Shown here piece by piece: positions 1-11,151 of a stretch of DNA of 64,000 nucleotides. Below the pieces are notes generated by a model. It made no database searches, was not told where the DNA came from, and saw nothing but the letters and a program-made list of their open reading frames with translations. Source of the DNA: Plectrocnemia conspersa. Its lineage: Eukaryota > Arthropoda > Insecta > Trichoptera > Polycentropodidae. The translations under genes and the position numbers were made by a program. Position 1 is the first letter of the stretch, and each line of letters starts with the position of its first letter. The stretch covers positions 806,001 to 870,000 of the forward strand of contig VTFK01000004.1 in the NCBI GenBank assembly GCA_009617715.1, written 5' to 3'.

Positions 1-73
1 ATCGCTTCGGGCCGCGGGGGGCTTCGTTTACCTTTTACGCGAAAATCAATTTGTTTATGAGTGTCACATTTGA

Positions 74-559
<486 letters not shown>

Positions 560-603
560 TTGCTAAGCTAATTTATACGAATGTAACGACATGACGCTCT
601 TAC

Positions 604-609
604 AATAAA
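604..609 (+). promoter_or_regulatory. Poly(A) signal AATAAA of RpS15A
   Basis: A canonical AATAAA lies 45 bases after the RpS15A stop codon, giving the short 3' UTR typical of ribosomal protein genes. Confidence 0.8.
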
Positions 610-1640
610 CAGCTCACCGTCACTTTGTGTTTGTATGCATTTAATCCCAAATCCGGTATGTTTTCATTTTTTTTTCAATGAAAATTTTATTTCATCTCGC
701 TCATGTTAATATCATTTTGAAGTGAATATTCCTGTCTTCGTTGTGATGACATAGAATTCGGTTTTATTATTAATTTACTTTCAAATTTGGCTGTTGAATT
801 AAAAATAGTAGTAAAGCAGCGGAAACTAAATAATGCTTTTGGTGAATGTGCAGTGCAATGGTGGTTCCAATAAATTGGTGCTGAAGATGAAGGTGTCAGT
901 AGCAATAGTTTTAAAACAAAAAAAGCTGATCTATAATGAATATCAAGTTTATTCTTTATTTTATTTATGATCTATTTTTCTGTAATGTGCTATGAAAAGG
1001 GGATCTTTTACGACTACAGAAATTTTTCAAAACTTAAATTACACCAAAAGAAAAGCATTTCGACTGTGCTCAGTGTAATACACTAAATTTTTTTAATCCT
1101 AGCGAAAACGTTACACCTGAGAGTTACTATCATAAAATCGACTAACGCGCCGAGAACTTCAGCGTCTGATTGATGATCCTAAAATTGGGCTATGTAATAT
1201 TGCATCATTGTTTAAGCATTTCTGGGACTTTTACAGAGAAAGTTTACACAACAGTTAAGCTGATACTGAAAGTCCATTTTAAAAAAAATTAAGATTTTAA
1301 TTGTGCTTACTTTGAACATAAACTACAATTATTTGCCTAGCAATCTAAAAGAAATACACATCCAGTAATTCTTTGATTATAAAAACCAAATGGAGATTCA
1401 ATAATATCATTATTATTTACGTGTCTAGACTTCTTACCTTGTGGGCGGTATTTCCTGTGATGAACCTATTAAACCTAAAACCAGGGCTGTTTTTTAAAAT
1501 GGTACTGGAACTTATGATTTGATAGAGATGTGGTTCTACTGTCTGACTTACCTCAATTTAATAGAGGTAGAAGTTGATAAAAAGTTCATATATTACATAA
1601 CTTGCTCATCTACACCAAATGCTGTATATACAGACGTGGC
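610..1640. other. Intergenic AT-rich DNA, no gene seen
   Basis: No exon-like reading frame or recognisable element between the RpS15A 3' end and the mariner remnant. Open frames here are short and do not start at convincing ATGs. Confidence 0.5.
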
Positions 1641-1649
1641 TATGTTGCA

Positions 1650-2110
1650 GAATGAACACCTAAATAATAAGTAGGCGATAGTACTAGGTCTCAGTTGGGA
1701 AATTTTAGCAGAGTGTTCAGAAGCACGTCAAACGAGATTAGTGAGGTATGTAAGGAGTAATATACTGAAAACTTATTGAAAAGAAAACAGTTGAGGTATA
1801 CTTTATACACCTTTGACAACTTGTAGAAGCAGTTCGTCAAAGACGACCAAATCTTAGATGTGAGATGATCTTACAGTACTCCTAGAATCCACTGTATTCC
1901 TCAGATATTGTTTCTCCAGATTTTTATATCTTCAATGAAATGCAGAAATAGTTATGAGAATTTTGCATAAGGAAAAGTTGATAACATTTCAATTAAGAGA
2001 AATAATTAAAAACTGGGTCTATAGTTTTGACCTGTACATCTATGAAAATTATTTTATCAATAGTTTTCAATCTATGGGTCATGTAAAATCAAATTAAAAC
2101 TTAATTAATT
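1650..2110 (+). pseudogene. Decayed mariner-family transposase remnant
   Basis: Conceptual reading with stops and shifts gives a stretch resembling the end of a mariner transposase. Near 1880-1950 it reads YSSDIVSPDFYIFNEMQK, comparable to the YSPDLAPSDxHLF motif that carries the last catalytic aspartate. It is preceded by a basic segment (RQRRPNLRCEM). No terminal repeats were found and the frame is broken many times. The assignment rests on one motif, so it is only moderately supported. Confidence 0.35.
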
Positions 2111-2582
2111 TACATCTAAAATGCAGTTTACTTTTATTTAAATAAAATATTTACAAATAAATTTAATAGCATCTTTAACTTTAGTTGCCGGTGGGTTATA
2201 ACAATTTCAAATTAAATATATTATATAATTTATGGTGTTATTTTACAGTCTATGTGTGTGTGTACAAAAATATACTTTGATCTCTATTCAATGGAAAAAA
2301 TAATGTCGCAATATTTTTTTTATATAGCACGAACATTCATTCCATAGATGGCAACTCAATATTTTCAAGATTTTGCTGGTAGATATTACAGGACTCTACA
2401 TTAAACATTGCATTGTGCCTAAAATGAACCAATAAACATGAATTATATATTGAACAGATGTATTCAACCTTGTATGTTCAGGAATTTTTTTATGAAAAAT
2501 GTTTTTTTTAAAATAAATTTTGAGATTTATGGAGTGCATCCGGTTGTAGTGCGAGAAGGTCCAGTTGGGGAATTTGAGACGC

Positions 2583-2664
2583 TTGATATTCACTGCAAAT
2601 CCAAAATTTTGCAACATTTAACATTGATATTCACTGCAAATCCTAGATTTTGCAACATTTAACA
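2583..2664. repeat. Two-copy tandem repeat, 41-bp unit
   Basis: Units 2583-2623 and 2624-2664 both read TTGATATTCACTGCAAATCC at the start and differ at two positions. A long T run follows. Confidence 0.85.
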
Positions 2665-2704
2665 AAAAACTTATTTTTTTTTTTTTTGTGGCATTTAATT
2701 CATT

Positions 2705-2860
2705 AACTTAACGAAAACATGATGTATATGCTGATCCCCGGCCAAGAACGGTCGGCGCAAACATGATGCATATTCGCATCATGCGGCCGCCAATGGTCCA
2801 ACCCATGATGATGCCACATATGCATCACCAGCCACGAAAGTGTTAACAAGACTTGTAGAA
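2705..2860. repeat. Degenerate ~42-bp CATGATG-rich tandem repeat
   Basis: Three imperfect units carry CATGATG followed by CATAT-like and GC-rich segments (CCGGCCAAGAACGGTCGG; GCGGCCGCCAATGGTCC; CACCAGCCACGAAAG). The GC content is well above the AT-rich surroundings. No reading frame or element end was recognised. Confidence 0.45.
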
Positions 2861-2992
2861 CATAAAATTTTCTACAATTTGCTGAAATTTATTTCTTTGT
2901 ATGATTAACAGTTTTTGAGATGTAGCGCGGAGAGCGGGAAACGCGCATCCGTTTATGGGATAACGCTATATAAACTAATGCGGTGAAAAAAC

Positions 2993-4301
2993 ATGCTTCC
3001 ATATTTTCATGCAAGTGGTCCCCTTCCTCATGCCAAATTGACACATTTATACCTTCAAGATATGACTAAATTGAAAGAAACAATGGATAAAATGAATTTT
3101 GAGAACAGATTCTTCACAGAAAGATGCACTGATAAATTTAATTCTGGAAGTGGACCGATATGGCAATCGAGCAAAATCTAATTAAATCCATAAAATCAGG
3201 AGTTTCTCGGGGATGAAGTATGCAAGACAGGGTTTTTGTGTAAATGGGTATATGGAATGCATGCCACAAACACTGAGAAAATGAAGTTTTGTAAATTTCT
3301 TTAGGCTTTGCGAAACAACATGTCGACTCAAGAGATACTACAGATGTTAGTAAACTTGATGAAGTGGTTCATCCTTCACAATATTTTTCCAAATATAAAG
3401 TGAATAGTATCTATAGCTTCCGGAATTGTGGAAAATGACGAAATAAACTGCCACAAAGCACATGATATTGCCCTCGAATCAATGGTAAAAATAACGATTA
3501 AAATTTAATGAAATAAAATTAAAGCATGCATATAAAATTCTTCCGCTTTCTACGGTTAACAGATCAGTCAAGGTAAATTACTGCAAAGTTGTTGTAAACT
3601 GCTACTTTTTCAGAGAATAACCGTTAACAAAAAGTTTGACAATCATCTTAAGGAATATCTAGTGTGAATTAAGTATATACCTAACATCACTATTTTACAA
3701 TGCTGGCATGCAAAAGACTACAAAAGCAAAATTGTATAATAACATGGAGCCTGTCAATATTGAACTGGATCGGTATAATGTAACATACATCATCGATGGT
3801 AGACTTCTTCTGCATCACGTCCTATGGAGCGAAGATAGTACTTTCTCCATCGCTCTCAATAAAAACTATTTGCAAACGCATTTTGTTTCAAATATTGCTG
3901 CATTTGACGCCTACTACTACAGTAAAAACAAACAATAGAGCAGCATCTAAACAACAAAGACCGCCATCATCGTTGGAGAAGATATTGATCTGATGATTAT
4001 TTTAATAGGACGAACCTAATCACATCAGCAAAAAAATTTCTGAAAGAAAATTTGGAGACACGCAGGTATTCGTCTAAAAGCTTCGACAAATATCCTCGTT
4101 TTAAAGAACATATCTTATTTTGACACAACGATTTTGGTGTTTAAGAAAAGAAAACGGCAAATTATAAAAATGTTCGAGAAGCACCCCGATTTGTACCAAT
4201 CAGCTGAATTATCTCAACTGGATAACTGCCCTCCAAATATATTATTTGAAAACGGAATACATGTTCTTTTAGCAATTTATAATGCTCCAAAATCAGAGTA
4301 A
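2993..4301 (+). pseudogene. Broken copy of a multicopy PIN/FEN-like uncharacterised gene family
   Basis: Several blocks in changing frames match, in order, a family seen in many copies in arthropod and other invertebrate genomes. First comes a block with HAKLTHLYLQDM and FFTERCTDKF (2993-3181). Next is WFILHNIFPNIK followed by INCHKAHDIALESM (about 3365-3490). Then come YIIDGRLLLHHVLW (about 3780-3830), IIVGEDIDLMIILIG (about 3965-4010), and LFEKHPDLYQSAEL through HVLLAIYNAPKSE (about 4168-4300). In intact members the VLDGG and DxDLL blocks belong to a nuclease-like fold and the last block to a conserved C-terminal part. Stops and frame changes between blocks show this copy is dead. The function of the family is not established; membership is recognised from memory of the motifs. 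Confidence 0.6.
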
Positions 4302-4469
4302 AGTATTGAAAATTTATTTATTATTATAAATAAAATTGTAAAGAATATGTAACTTCTTTTAAAAAAATAATCAACCAGTGAGTCGCTGGCGTTTAAGTGA
4401 TTAAATATTCTGACGAATCGAGATAAAAAATGATCCATGGTTTAAAATTTATCTCTTTCTAATGTTAAT

Positions 4470-4676
4470 CAACTTGAAAAAGGAAAGGATAAGGATACGA
4501 GTGAAGAAGAAACTACAAATTGCATTAGCCATACCACGACACTGACTTTTGTCGATACTTTATTGGAGTACATCGACTTAGCACTAAAGAAAATTCGTAC
4601 TGATAGTCGAAAATCGTTAGGAAATTCTCAAAAACAAACAAAAATCACAGATCTTCTTAAAAATAATTCATTGTAA
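4470..4676 (+). pseudogene. C-terminal remnant of a pogo-type transposase
   Basis: An open stretch ending at TAA 4674-4676 carries LTFVDTLLEYIDLALKKI and then KQTKITDLLKN. The final QTKITDLL resembles a PCNA-interacting box, which is common at the C-terminus of pogo/Tigger transposases. There is no start codon or catalytic region upstream. The small size and single motif leave the assignment tentative. Confidence 0.4.
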
Positions 4677-5463
4677 ACATAATAATAATAGTCTGTATCA
4701 GAAACAAGTATGTATTTTAGAACGAAATAAAAATTAATAATTCAGACTATCCTTGTTTTTCTTTAACAATAAAAAAATTCGGTAGTAATTAATTGTTGCC
4801 ATAGTTGATCCAAATTTACTTAATCTCTATATTGGCAGAAATTTCTTTCATATTTAAGATGTAGCATTCCAATCCAGATGTTCAACATTAAAAAATGGCT
4901 AAAGTAGAACGTTGCATAAATGAGGAAGTAAACATAATTAAAACACCATTATTCTTTTAATGAAAAATTTATGGCAGTTAAAAAATTAATTCTAACAACT
5001 TAGCGTAAAGGCTGCGAATCATTATACCGTTTATACAAATAAAAAAGAATATTATTAACAGTAATAACAAGGCTTTTTACATATAAAAATAATAATTATA
5101 ATACACAGTATTAATGCGGCTTACGAACTAACAAGGAACTGATTAGTCCGTCGACCAAAGTCGTCACAAATGCACTTAAAAACTAAAAGTACCAAAGAGT
5201 CGATCACAAGATGCAAAAAAAAATAATATTGAAGTAAACCTAACCAACCACTAAATTGCTTAACTCTTAAAAATTAAGTACTTGGAACGAACAATCTGGT
5301 CCCAAATACTGTCTTCTACCGACAATTACGAAGAGGTATCATGGTTCAGAAATATCAGGAAATGATCTAATTTTGGTGTTTCAAGAGATATTTTAACTCA
5401 TTAGGAATACCCTCAAAGTGCAAAATATATAATACTCTCAAAATGCTTTTGGAAATGGGATAC
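4677..5463. other. AT-rich spacer, nothing recognised
   Basis: No gene, element end or structured repeat was seen apart from simple A/T tracts. Confidence 0.5.
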
Positions 5464-5506
5464 TATTATTATAATGACTGAGATGGCATTTAAAATGCAT
5501 AGCTTG
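5464..5506. repeat. 43-bp direct repeat left of the mariner-like element
   Basis: The sequence from TATTATTATAATGACTGAG to TTG recurs at 6591-6633 with one mismatch. The right copy begins exactly at the right-hand TA. Confidence 0.9.
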
Positions 5507-5517
5507 TATCTAAGATA

Positions 5518-6590
5518 AAGGTGTTTTATTCGAGATTTGTTTTTCGAATTGGCAACACTTTTTCCAGTGATAGCTAATCTGTGTTCAGTTTGGTTTGCCA
5601 TTTCACTATAAATAGACTTATATAAATTTATTTTACGGCCGACATAAACGTTCATACGAGCAAGTAATTCGAAGAACCATGAATCATTTTCACACCACGC
5701 ATACTCAAATTGATAATACGCATCCGCAGAGACGTACAGTGCGAACAGAATAAGTTGTTTCTGCTGTGGAGCGTAGTATTGAGGATACGAATGAATCGAT
5801 TTGCCATCGTGCACAGCAATTGGAGCTGTGTCTGTCCACTTTATGGAAGATTTTGCGGAAAGATCTTGGTTTACGAGCTTACAAGATCCAGCTCGTGCAA
5901 GAATTGAAGCCGCTTGAGCATTGTACGTTCGGTGAATGGGCCGAAAACGAGATTGCTCTTTATCCGCATTTTCACCACAAAATTTTGTTCAACGATGAGG
6001 CTCATTTTTGGTTGAATGACTATGTCAACAAGGAAAATTGCCGCATTTGAAGTGAAGAAAATCCACAAGCCATTATTGAGACGCAATTACATCCACAGAA
6101 AGTCTGGTGGAATCATTGGCCCATATTTCCTCAAAAGAGAGCGTTATAGAACCATGATTACTGACTTTTTCGTTCCTCAATTGAATGACTAATGTGGAAG
6201 GGCTTTGGTTTCAACAAGGCAGAGCAACAGCGCAAGCCATAATCAATTCATTGAAAGAAACGTTCGATGAATGCATAATTTCGCATAATGGACCTGTGAA
6301 TTGGCCTCTAAGATCGTGTGATTTAACACCTATGGATTATTTTCTTTAGGGATATGTGAAGTCGCTAGTCTACGCTGATAAACAGAGACAATGGACGACT
6401 TGAAAACTAATATATGGCCTTAGCTGCTCGAAAGTTGTACTTTCAGATTGCGCTTTATTTGAACCAGCCGCAGCGCCCATATGCACGAAATCATATTTAA
6501 ACACTAATGGCATAATAAATATTATTATTCCAATAAAGCTTTATATGTTTATTTCATTTTAAAATTCTACACCTCAAAAAAAAACACCTT
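5518..6590 (+). mobile_element. Mariner-like DNA transposon, near full length, inactive
   Basis: The element has inverted ends (AAGGTGTTTTATTCGAG at left; the reverse complement of the right end reads AAGGTGTTTTTTTTTTGAG). TA flanks each side (5516-5517 and 6591-6592), as expected for Tc1/mariner insertion. The transposase reads across about 5650-6500 with interruptions. It has a helix-turn-helix region (about 5760-5900), FNDEAHF holding the first catalytic Asp (about 5990), YVNKENCRI, and SCDLTPMDYFL holding the last Asp (about 6315-6350). Where the family has QQDGATAH, this copy reads QQGRATAQ, so the middle Asp is lost. By comparison with intact relatives the last two Asp would be about 41 residues apart (DD41D type). 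Stops at several points make it a fossil. Confidence 0.8.
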
Positions 6591-6633
6591 TATTATTATA
6601 ATGACTGAGATGGCATTTAAAATGCATAGTTTG
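6591..6633. repeat. 43-bp direct repeat right of the mariner-like element
   Basis: Second copy of the 5464-5506 sequence, abutting the transposon end directly. The left copy is separated from its transposon end by 11 bases. Confidence 0.9.
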
Positions 6634-6661
6634 AAACTAAAATACAATAATAATCTATTAG

Positions 6662-6733
6662 AATCAAAGGGCATATAGAGGAGTTAGACAAGGTTATATA
6701 TTATCACCCTTTCTTATAAATTTCTGTTATAAT
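6662..6733 (+). pseudogene. LINE reverse transcriptase fragment
   Basis: The frame from 6662 reads NQRAYRGVRQGYILSPFLIN, matching the RGVRQGCxLSPxLFN block of non-LTR reverse transcriptases. Nothing else of the enzyme was recognised on either side. Confidence 0.55.
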
Positions 6734-6739
6734 AACGCT

Positions 6740-8069
6740 GCTCCAACGTTGAAAGCTTTGTTGCGGAAGTGCTTTCGTGTATTTTAGAATACGACATATC
6801 ACTTCCAAGATCCACTATTCTAAAATATAAATTGGATTGGAATGTTTAAGAAAGCATAAAAAGTTATAAATACAAAAGTAAATTAAATAGTTAAGTTTAA
6901 AAAATGACAAGAAAATAATACTTGATTAACAACGCATTTAATCAAACTGGTGTACCACATAGTAAAGTTCTGTGGGCCATTACTGAAAAAAAATTAAATT
7001 ACAGATCTAATTCCTGACATTGCTGCCGATCTACCCATAGGCGCTCAAACAAGACACAGTGACCACAATATGCCTATTTATATACATTTTTAAAGATTAT
7101 AATATGAACGTTAGGTACTAATTTGTTTACAAATATCGAAGATTTGTTCATCACGAAAAAAATATTGTACAGCCATTCATTCTATGAACGATAAAATAAA
7201 TTCAAAATTATAACAATACAATTATTGATAAAATCCAACAATTATTTAATTTATATTTATCTATGATTTTTTTTATTTGATATAAAAAATACACAATGTA
7301 TAATTTATTAAAATAAATTAAAGTCTTCTAGAACAACCAGAAAATCCTATAAACATTAATTTTTATATTGAAAATCTGGTATGCATAGTCAGTAACATGA
7401 TTTCATAAAATATAGCTAAATATGATATAGTATTTTTATTTTGATATTTAAAAAAAAATGATAAAGACAATATAAATATTCTTCAAAATGTGAAGAATTG
7501 CATAATTTTAAATAGTTTTTTGCACTTACTTTTATGCATTAATAGATGTTTGGAAGCATCCCTTCTTTATCTTGCAAAACAAGTTAATTCAACACTGTTT
7601 TTAAGAGCAACTCAAAATTTATCTTCTTAGTATGAAAGAGATAATACTGACTCAGCATTCCGTTCAGAGTACATAAACACAATCGTGTTATATTGTCGTT
7701 TTAATGATACAGGATTAACCAGCTGTAAAAAAATGATTGTCGGAATAACTCTACTTCACATTTTCCGCGTATATTTTCAATATTATAATTACTTATAAAT
7801 TCAATACTCAAATCCCAATAGGGTGTTTTTCTTTTAATTTATCAAGCTATATAAATTCAACAGCAAATCGTCGTCAATTTCCTATATAAATATACATAAG
7901 AACGTTTTAAAAGTAATTATTTAAAGGGCAAGCGATTGAATGTATATATTACATACACATAAATACAGCCATAATAATTATTAAATGCATAATCTACTCC
8001 GAATAGTTGTTCATCATTTAAATGCGTACTCCTCTACTCCGGGTGGTCCTTAAAGTCGGTTGCGCTATC
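6740..8069. other. AT-rich spacer downstream of the kinase gene
   Basis: No coding frame or recognised element. No clear AATAAA was found on the minus strand near 7.9-8.07 kb, so the 3' end of the kinase transcript is not defined. Confidence 0.45.
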
Positions 8070-11000
8070 TCAGTAGATATAGACGAGACGATTGACTTCC
8101 GCATCCTCAAAATCCTCACATTCAGCTGTTTATCCACTTTTACTGAAATAATTATTCAAACAGTTATTATTTATTTATTTTTTTGTATCAAAAAACTATC
8201 AGAATATGACTTACAATTATCACTACTATCAGACTTTTTAGTTCTCCCTCTATTGCTTGGTTGAACTGCTTTAATCGCAGCCTTAGCCTTTACTTTTATT
8301 TTAGGCTGTTCTTTATTATCTTCAACAAACACCACTTTCTTAGACTTGACCGGAGTCTTCTTTACAGTCGCTTTACTCTTACTCACTTTAACCGGAGTCT
8401 TCTCTACCTTCTCTTTTGAAGTTCTACAACTTCTTACAACTCTCCCGAAAGGCAATTTTTCAGTAGAAATCTTCTTCATATTCTTCTCTTCGAGCTGCTC
8501 TCGCTTTAATCTTTTCTCCATGTTACTGATCACTCTGATCATCGCCGGCGTGTATCCTTCAATATTCTGGCTTTCGCATTCGTCAGGCTTCAATAAAGGC
8601 AAACCGTTCATCTTACGTTTATAATTCTCCACCACTTCCATCATCGCATAAGTGGGATTGAGACCTTTGAGGAAATCGGGCTTTAACAAATTCAACGAAG
8701 CGCTTCCATCCACGACGCATTTCTCAGTAGAACTACTAGATTCGGAAGCATTCGATACTTTTCTACTCCTCGGTCTTTTAATCTTACCGTTTTCGGTCAT
8801 ACTATCAGCGGATTGATTATTCTTATCCTTGTCTTTTCTGATGATCCTCTCCGGATTACCGGCTAAGATTTCAGCCCAAGTATATTGCTTGTCAGATCCG
8901 AGAAACTTGCCAAATTTACCTATACTGCTCTTCATATTCCGTCCGCCTTTCCTCTTCTTTATTATCTTCTTAGAACGTAAATTTTTAGGAGAAAACTTCT
9001 TACTTGGCGTTTCGTGACTCAATAATAAAGTCTGACGCAACTTTGCAAATAGATCGGCGTCCGAAATAAAGAAGTTTCTTGAAGCGCACGGTTTTCTAAT
9101 TCCGTCGTTTGAGAGACTCTCTCTGATCAGCTCCAACTTAAGATCGTTTATATAATTCTTATGCGAATTCTCCTTCCGAATACTTTAACGATAGCGTTCC
9201 TTTTTAAAAAATCTGGCGGAGTATTTTTAGAAGGATGTTTATTTTTTCTCGGTGAACTATTAGGATTATCGCTGAAATCTAAAACCATATCGACTTCAGA
9301 TCCGTATCTTCGATCGAGAAACTCATTGATGAATAGTTCTTTGCAATATATATAATCAGGTTTTTGATCGAACTCTAACGTTTTAAGATACAAGAAATAA
9401 TTTTCTATAAATTTAGGATACATCTGAGACTTGAAGCATATTTCCATGAAACTCTTAACATCGTTCACATAGTTCTTCTTCACGGCATGAACCAGATTCG
9501 GATCTAATAGCATTTCTGCAGATTTCCACGGCAATCCTCCAGTCATCCAATCGACGATGTTATAACCTAAATTTTCTAGATCAGATCGTCTCGAATGAGC
9601 TCCAATATGAGAATCTCTAGAGCTATACTCCAAAGTTCCATTGTGCGCTTTTCTCTGATCCATCGTATATTCTTTATGTGAACCGTCGGCGTTTAAAAAT
9701 TTAGAAGCCAAACCGAAATCTAACAAATAAACTTGACCCGAAGATTGCGACTCAATGGATTCTTTGAAATGATCCACTTCTTCCACACCTTCGTCTTCTT
9801 GGCCATTATAATTAGCGTAATTCTTATTGTTATCGATCAAATCTTGATAAGAGTCGTAAGAGCAAATACTGCTAATGTCTTCGTAATTGACGTCAGATTT
9901 TAATTTACGCAAATTAAACAACCGCTTCATTCCTATGTTTTTTTGTTTGGTCCGCTTCAAATTTTTCAAATTCGTCGGTTTTTGAATGTTGGCGTTTTCA
10001 TCCGATTCGTAATCAGTGTTGGAAGTGCTGGATAAGTAATTGTGCAAGACGTAATCTTCGTCGTAATAATAACTGGCGCATTTTGTCTTGGATTTATTTT
10101 TAGGCATTCCTCTTTTCATGGAAGTTTCGTAACACTTGATCTTCTTTTCTTTAAAAGATTCCCCGTCGAATCCGACCATCAGATTGGAGCTCTTAATGTC
10201 CGAGTGAGCGTATCCTTGAGAGTGTAAATATTCCAAGACGTTTATTATCTGAGTGGCCAGCACGAGAACGTTCTTTGAGTCCAATCGTCGATTTGTTGAG
10301 GAGTTTATGATTTTTTCGATATCACAATCGTACCTTGGAAGGACTAGAAAACGATAACGCGTCTCTTGGCTCACGTGTGAACCGTTGGCTATGTAATGAG
10401 GCATTCCTAAGGCGTTCAACTTCTTCTCCTTCTGCCATTTTATAACTGAAAATTGAATATTGAATTATGTTCTAATATATTAATACAATATAGAAGATGA
10501 GTATTAAATAAAGCTTACTTTTGGAACGACGTGCACTTCTGATGAGACAATGGATTTCGACGAACAGAGGACCGTTTGAATGAGGCTCTACTTTAATCAC
10601 ATATCGGGAATTTTGTCTATTTGCTTCCTTTGATACATCATCGGAAGCTAAATAAATCTCTCCAAAACTGCCACATCCTGGAAAAATACAATATAAAATG
10701 AGGGTCATTATATAAGTATAAGGGAGACTGGAGATCATCCAGCGACCTGGAGAAAAATGAGTACAATGAATCGACTATATTGAAAGTCACAATTGCTTAT
10801 CAGTAAAAATATTTTTATCTTATTATCAGTCTGTTTATTATTTATTTGCATTATTACAAAGTCTTTTAGTCAAAAACATCACATAATTCCTTCAAACGTT
10901 AACAATCATATCACCGCATAATACAATGGCAATACTACTTCTCTTCAACAAAATTAATAATGATACTCACCGATAGGTTTCCCTATTCGCCATTGTTTTT

Positions 11001-11151
11001 GAGTCACGTCTGTCAGAATTTCTCCCGGCGGCAAAGACTGATCAATCTCAATGTCGTTCTTCAAATTGAGACTCTCGGACACGGTCCTGTTGCGTTTCTT
11101 CGGAGGCTCTGAACATTGCATCGCATCAACATCACCGACTCGGCGACCCAT
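8070..11151 (-). CDS. ball: Vaccinia-related kinase (VRK/NHK-1, ballchen-like), four coding exons, frame break in exon 3
   Basis: Nuclear Ser/Thr kinase; family members phosphorylate histone H2A and the nuclear-envelope/chromatin linker BAF. Exons on the minus strand are 11151-10971, 10677-10519, 10445-8215 and 8125-8070, with good GT-AG sites and matching phases. The glycine loop is IGKPIGCGSFGEIYL (residues 55-70), the VIKVEP Lys is K89, the catalytic loop is HSDIKSSN (D196), and the metal site is LLDFG (D356). GTLEYSSRDSH follows, as in VRKs. About 140 extra residues separate the catalytic loop from DFG. A Lys/Ser-rich tail carries TPVK repeats and an acidic end (SECEDFEDAE). The frame breaks between 9149 and 9184: it reads VKVFG in one frame and KENSHKNYINDLKLEL in the next. 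The total would be about 875 residues. The last acceptor could instead be 17 bases upstream. Family assignment is firm; the symbol follows the fly gene. Confidence 0.9.
9149..9184 (-). other. Frame break in the VRK gene
   Basis: The kinase frame ends at a TAA at 9150-9148. The downstream frame is closed upstream by a TAA around 9187-9185. The open frames overlap only here, so one missing base (or two extra) is needed to join them. No usable intron is apparent: the only GT-AG pair giving the right phase would be 65 bases with a purine-rich acceptor. Confidence 0.8.

Noticed and set aside
5413..5814. 133-codon minus-strand open frame
   Set aside because: It is antisense to the mariner-like transposase and runs through the transposon end into flanking repeat; no domain.
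9119..9183. A 65-base GT-AG intron bridging the VRK frame break
   Set aside because: It gives the right phase, but the acceptor is purine-rich with no pyrimidine tract, and it would remove protein-like sequence.
9200..9220. Slippery heptamer TTTAAAA in the VRK frame as a programmed -1 frameshift site explaining the frame break
   Set aside because: A -1 slip there runs into a TAA (about 9187-9185) before reaching the downstream open frame, so it cannot join the two parts.
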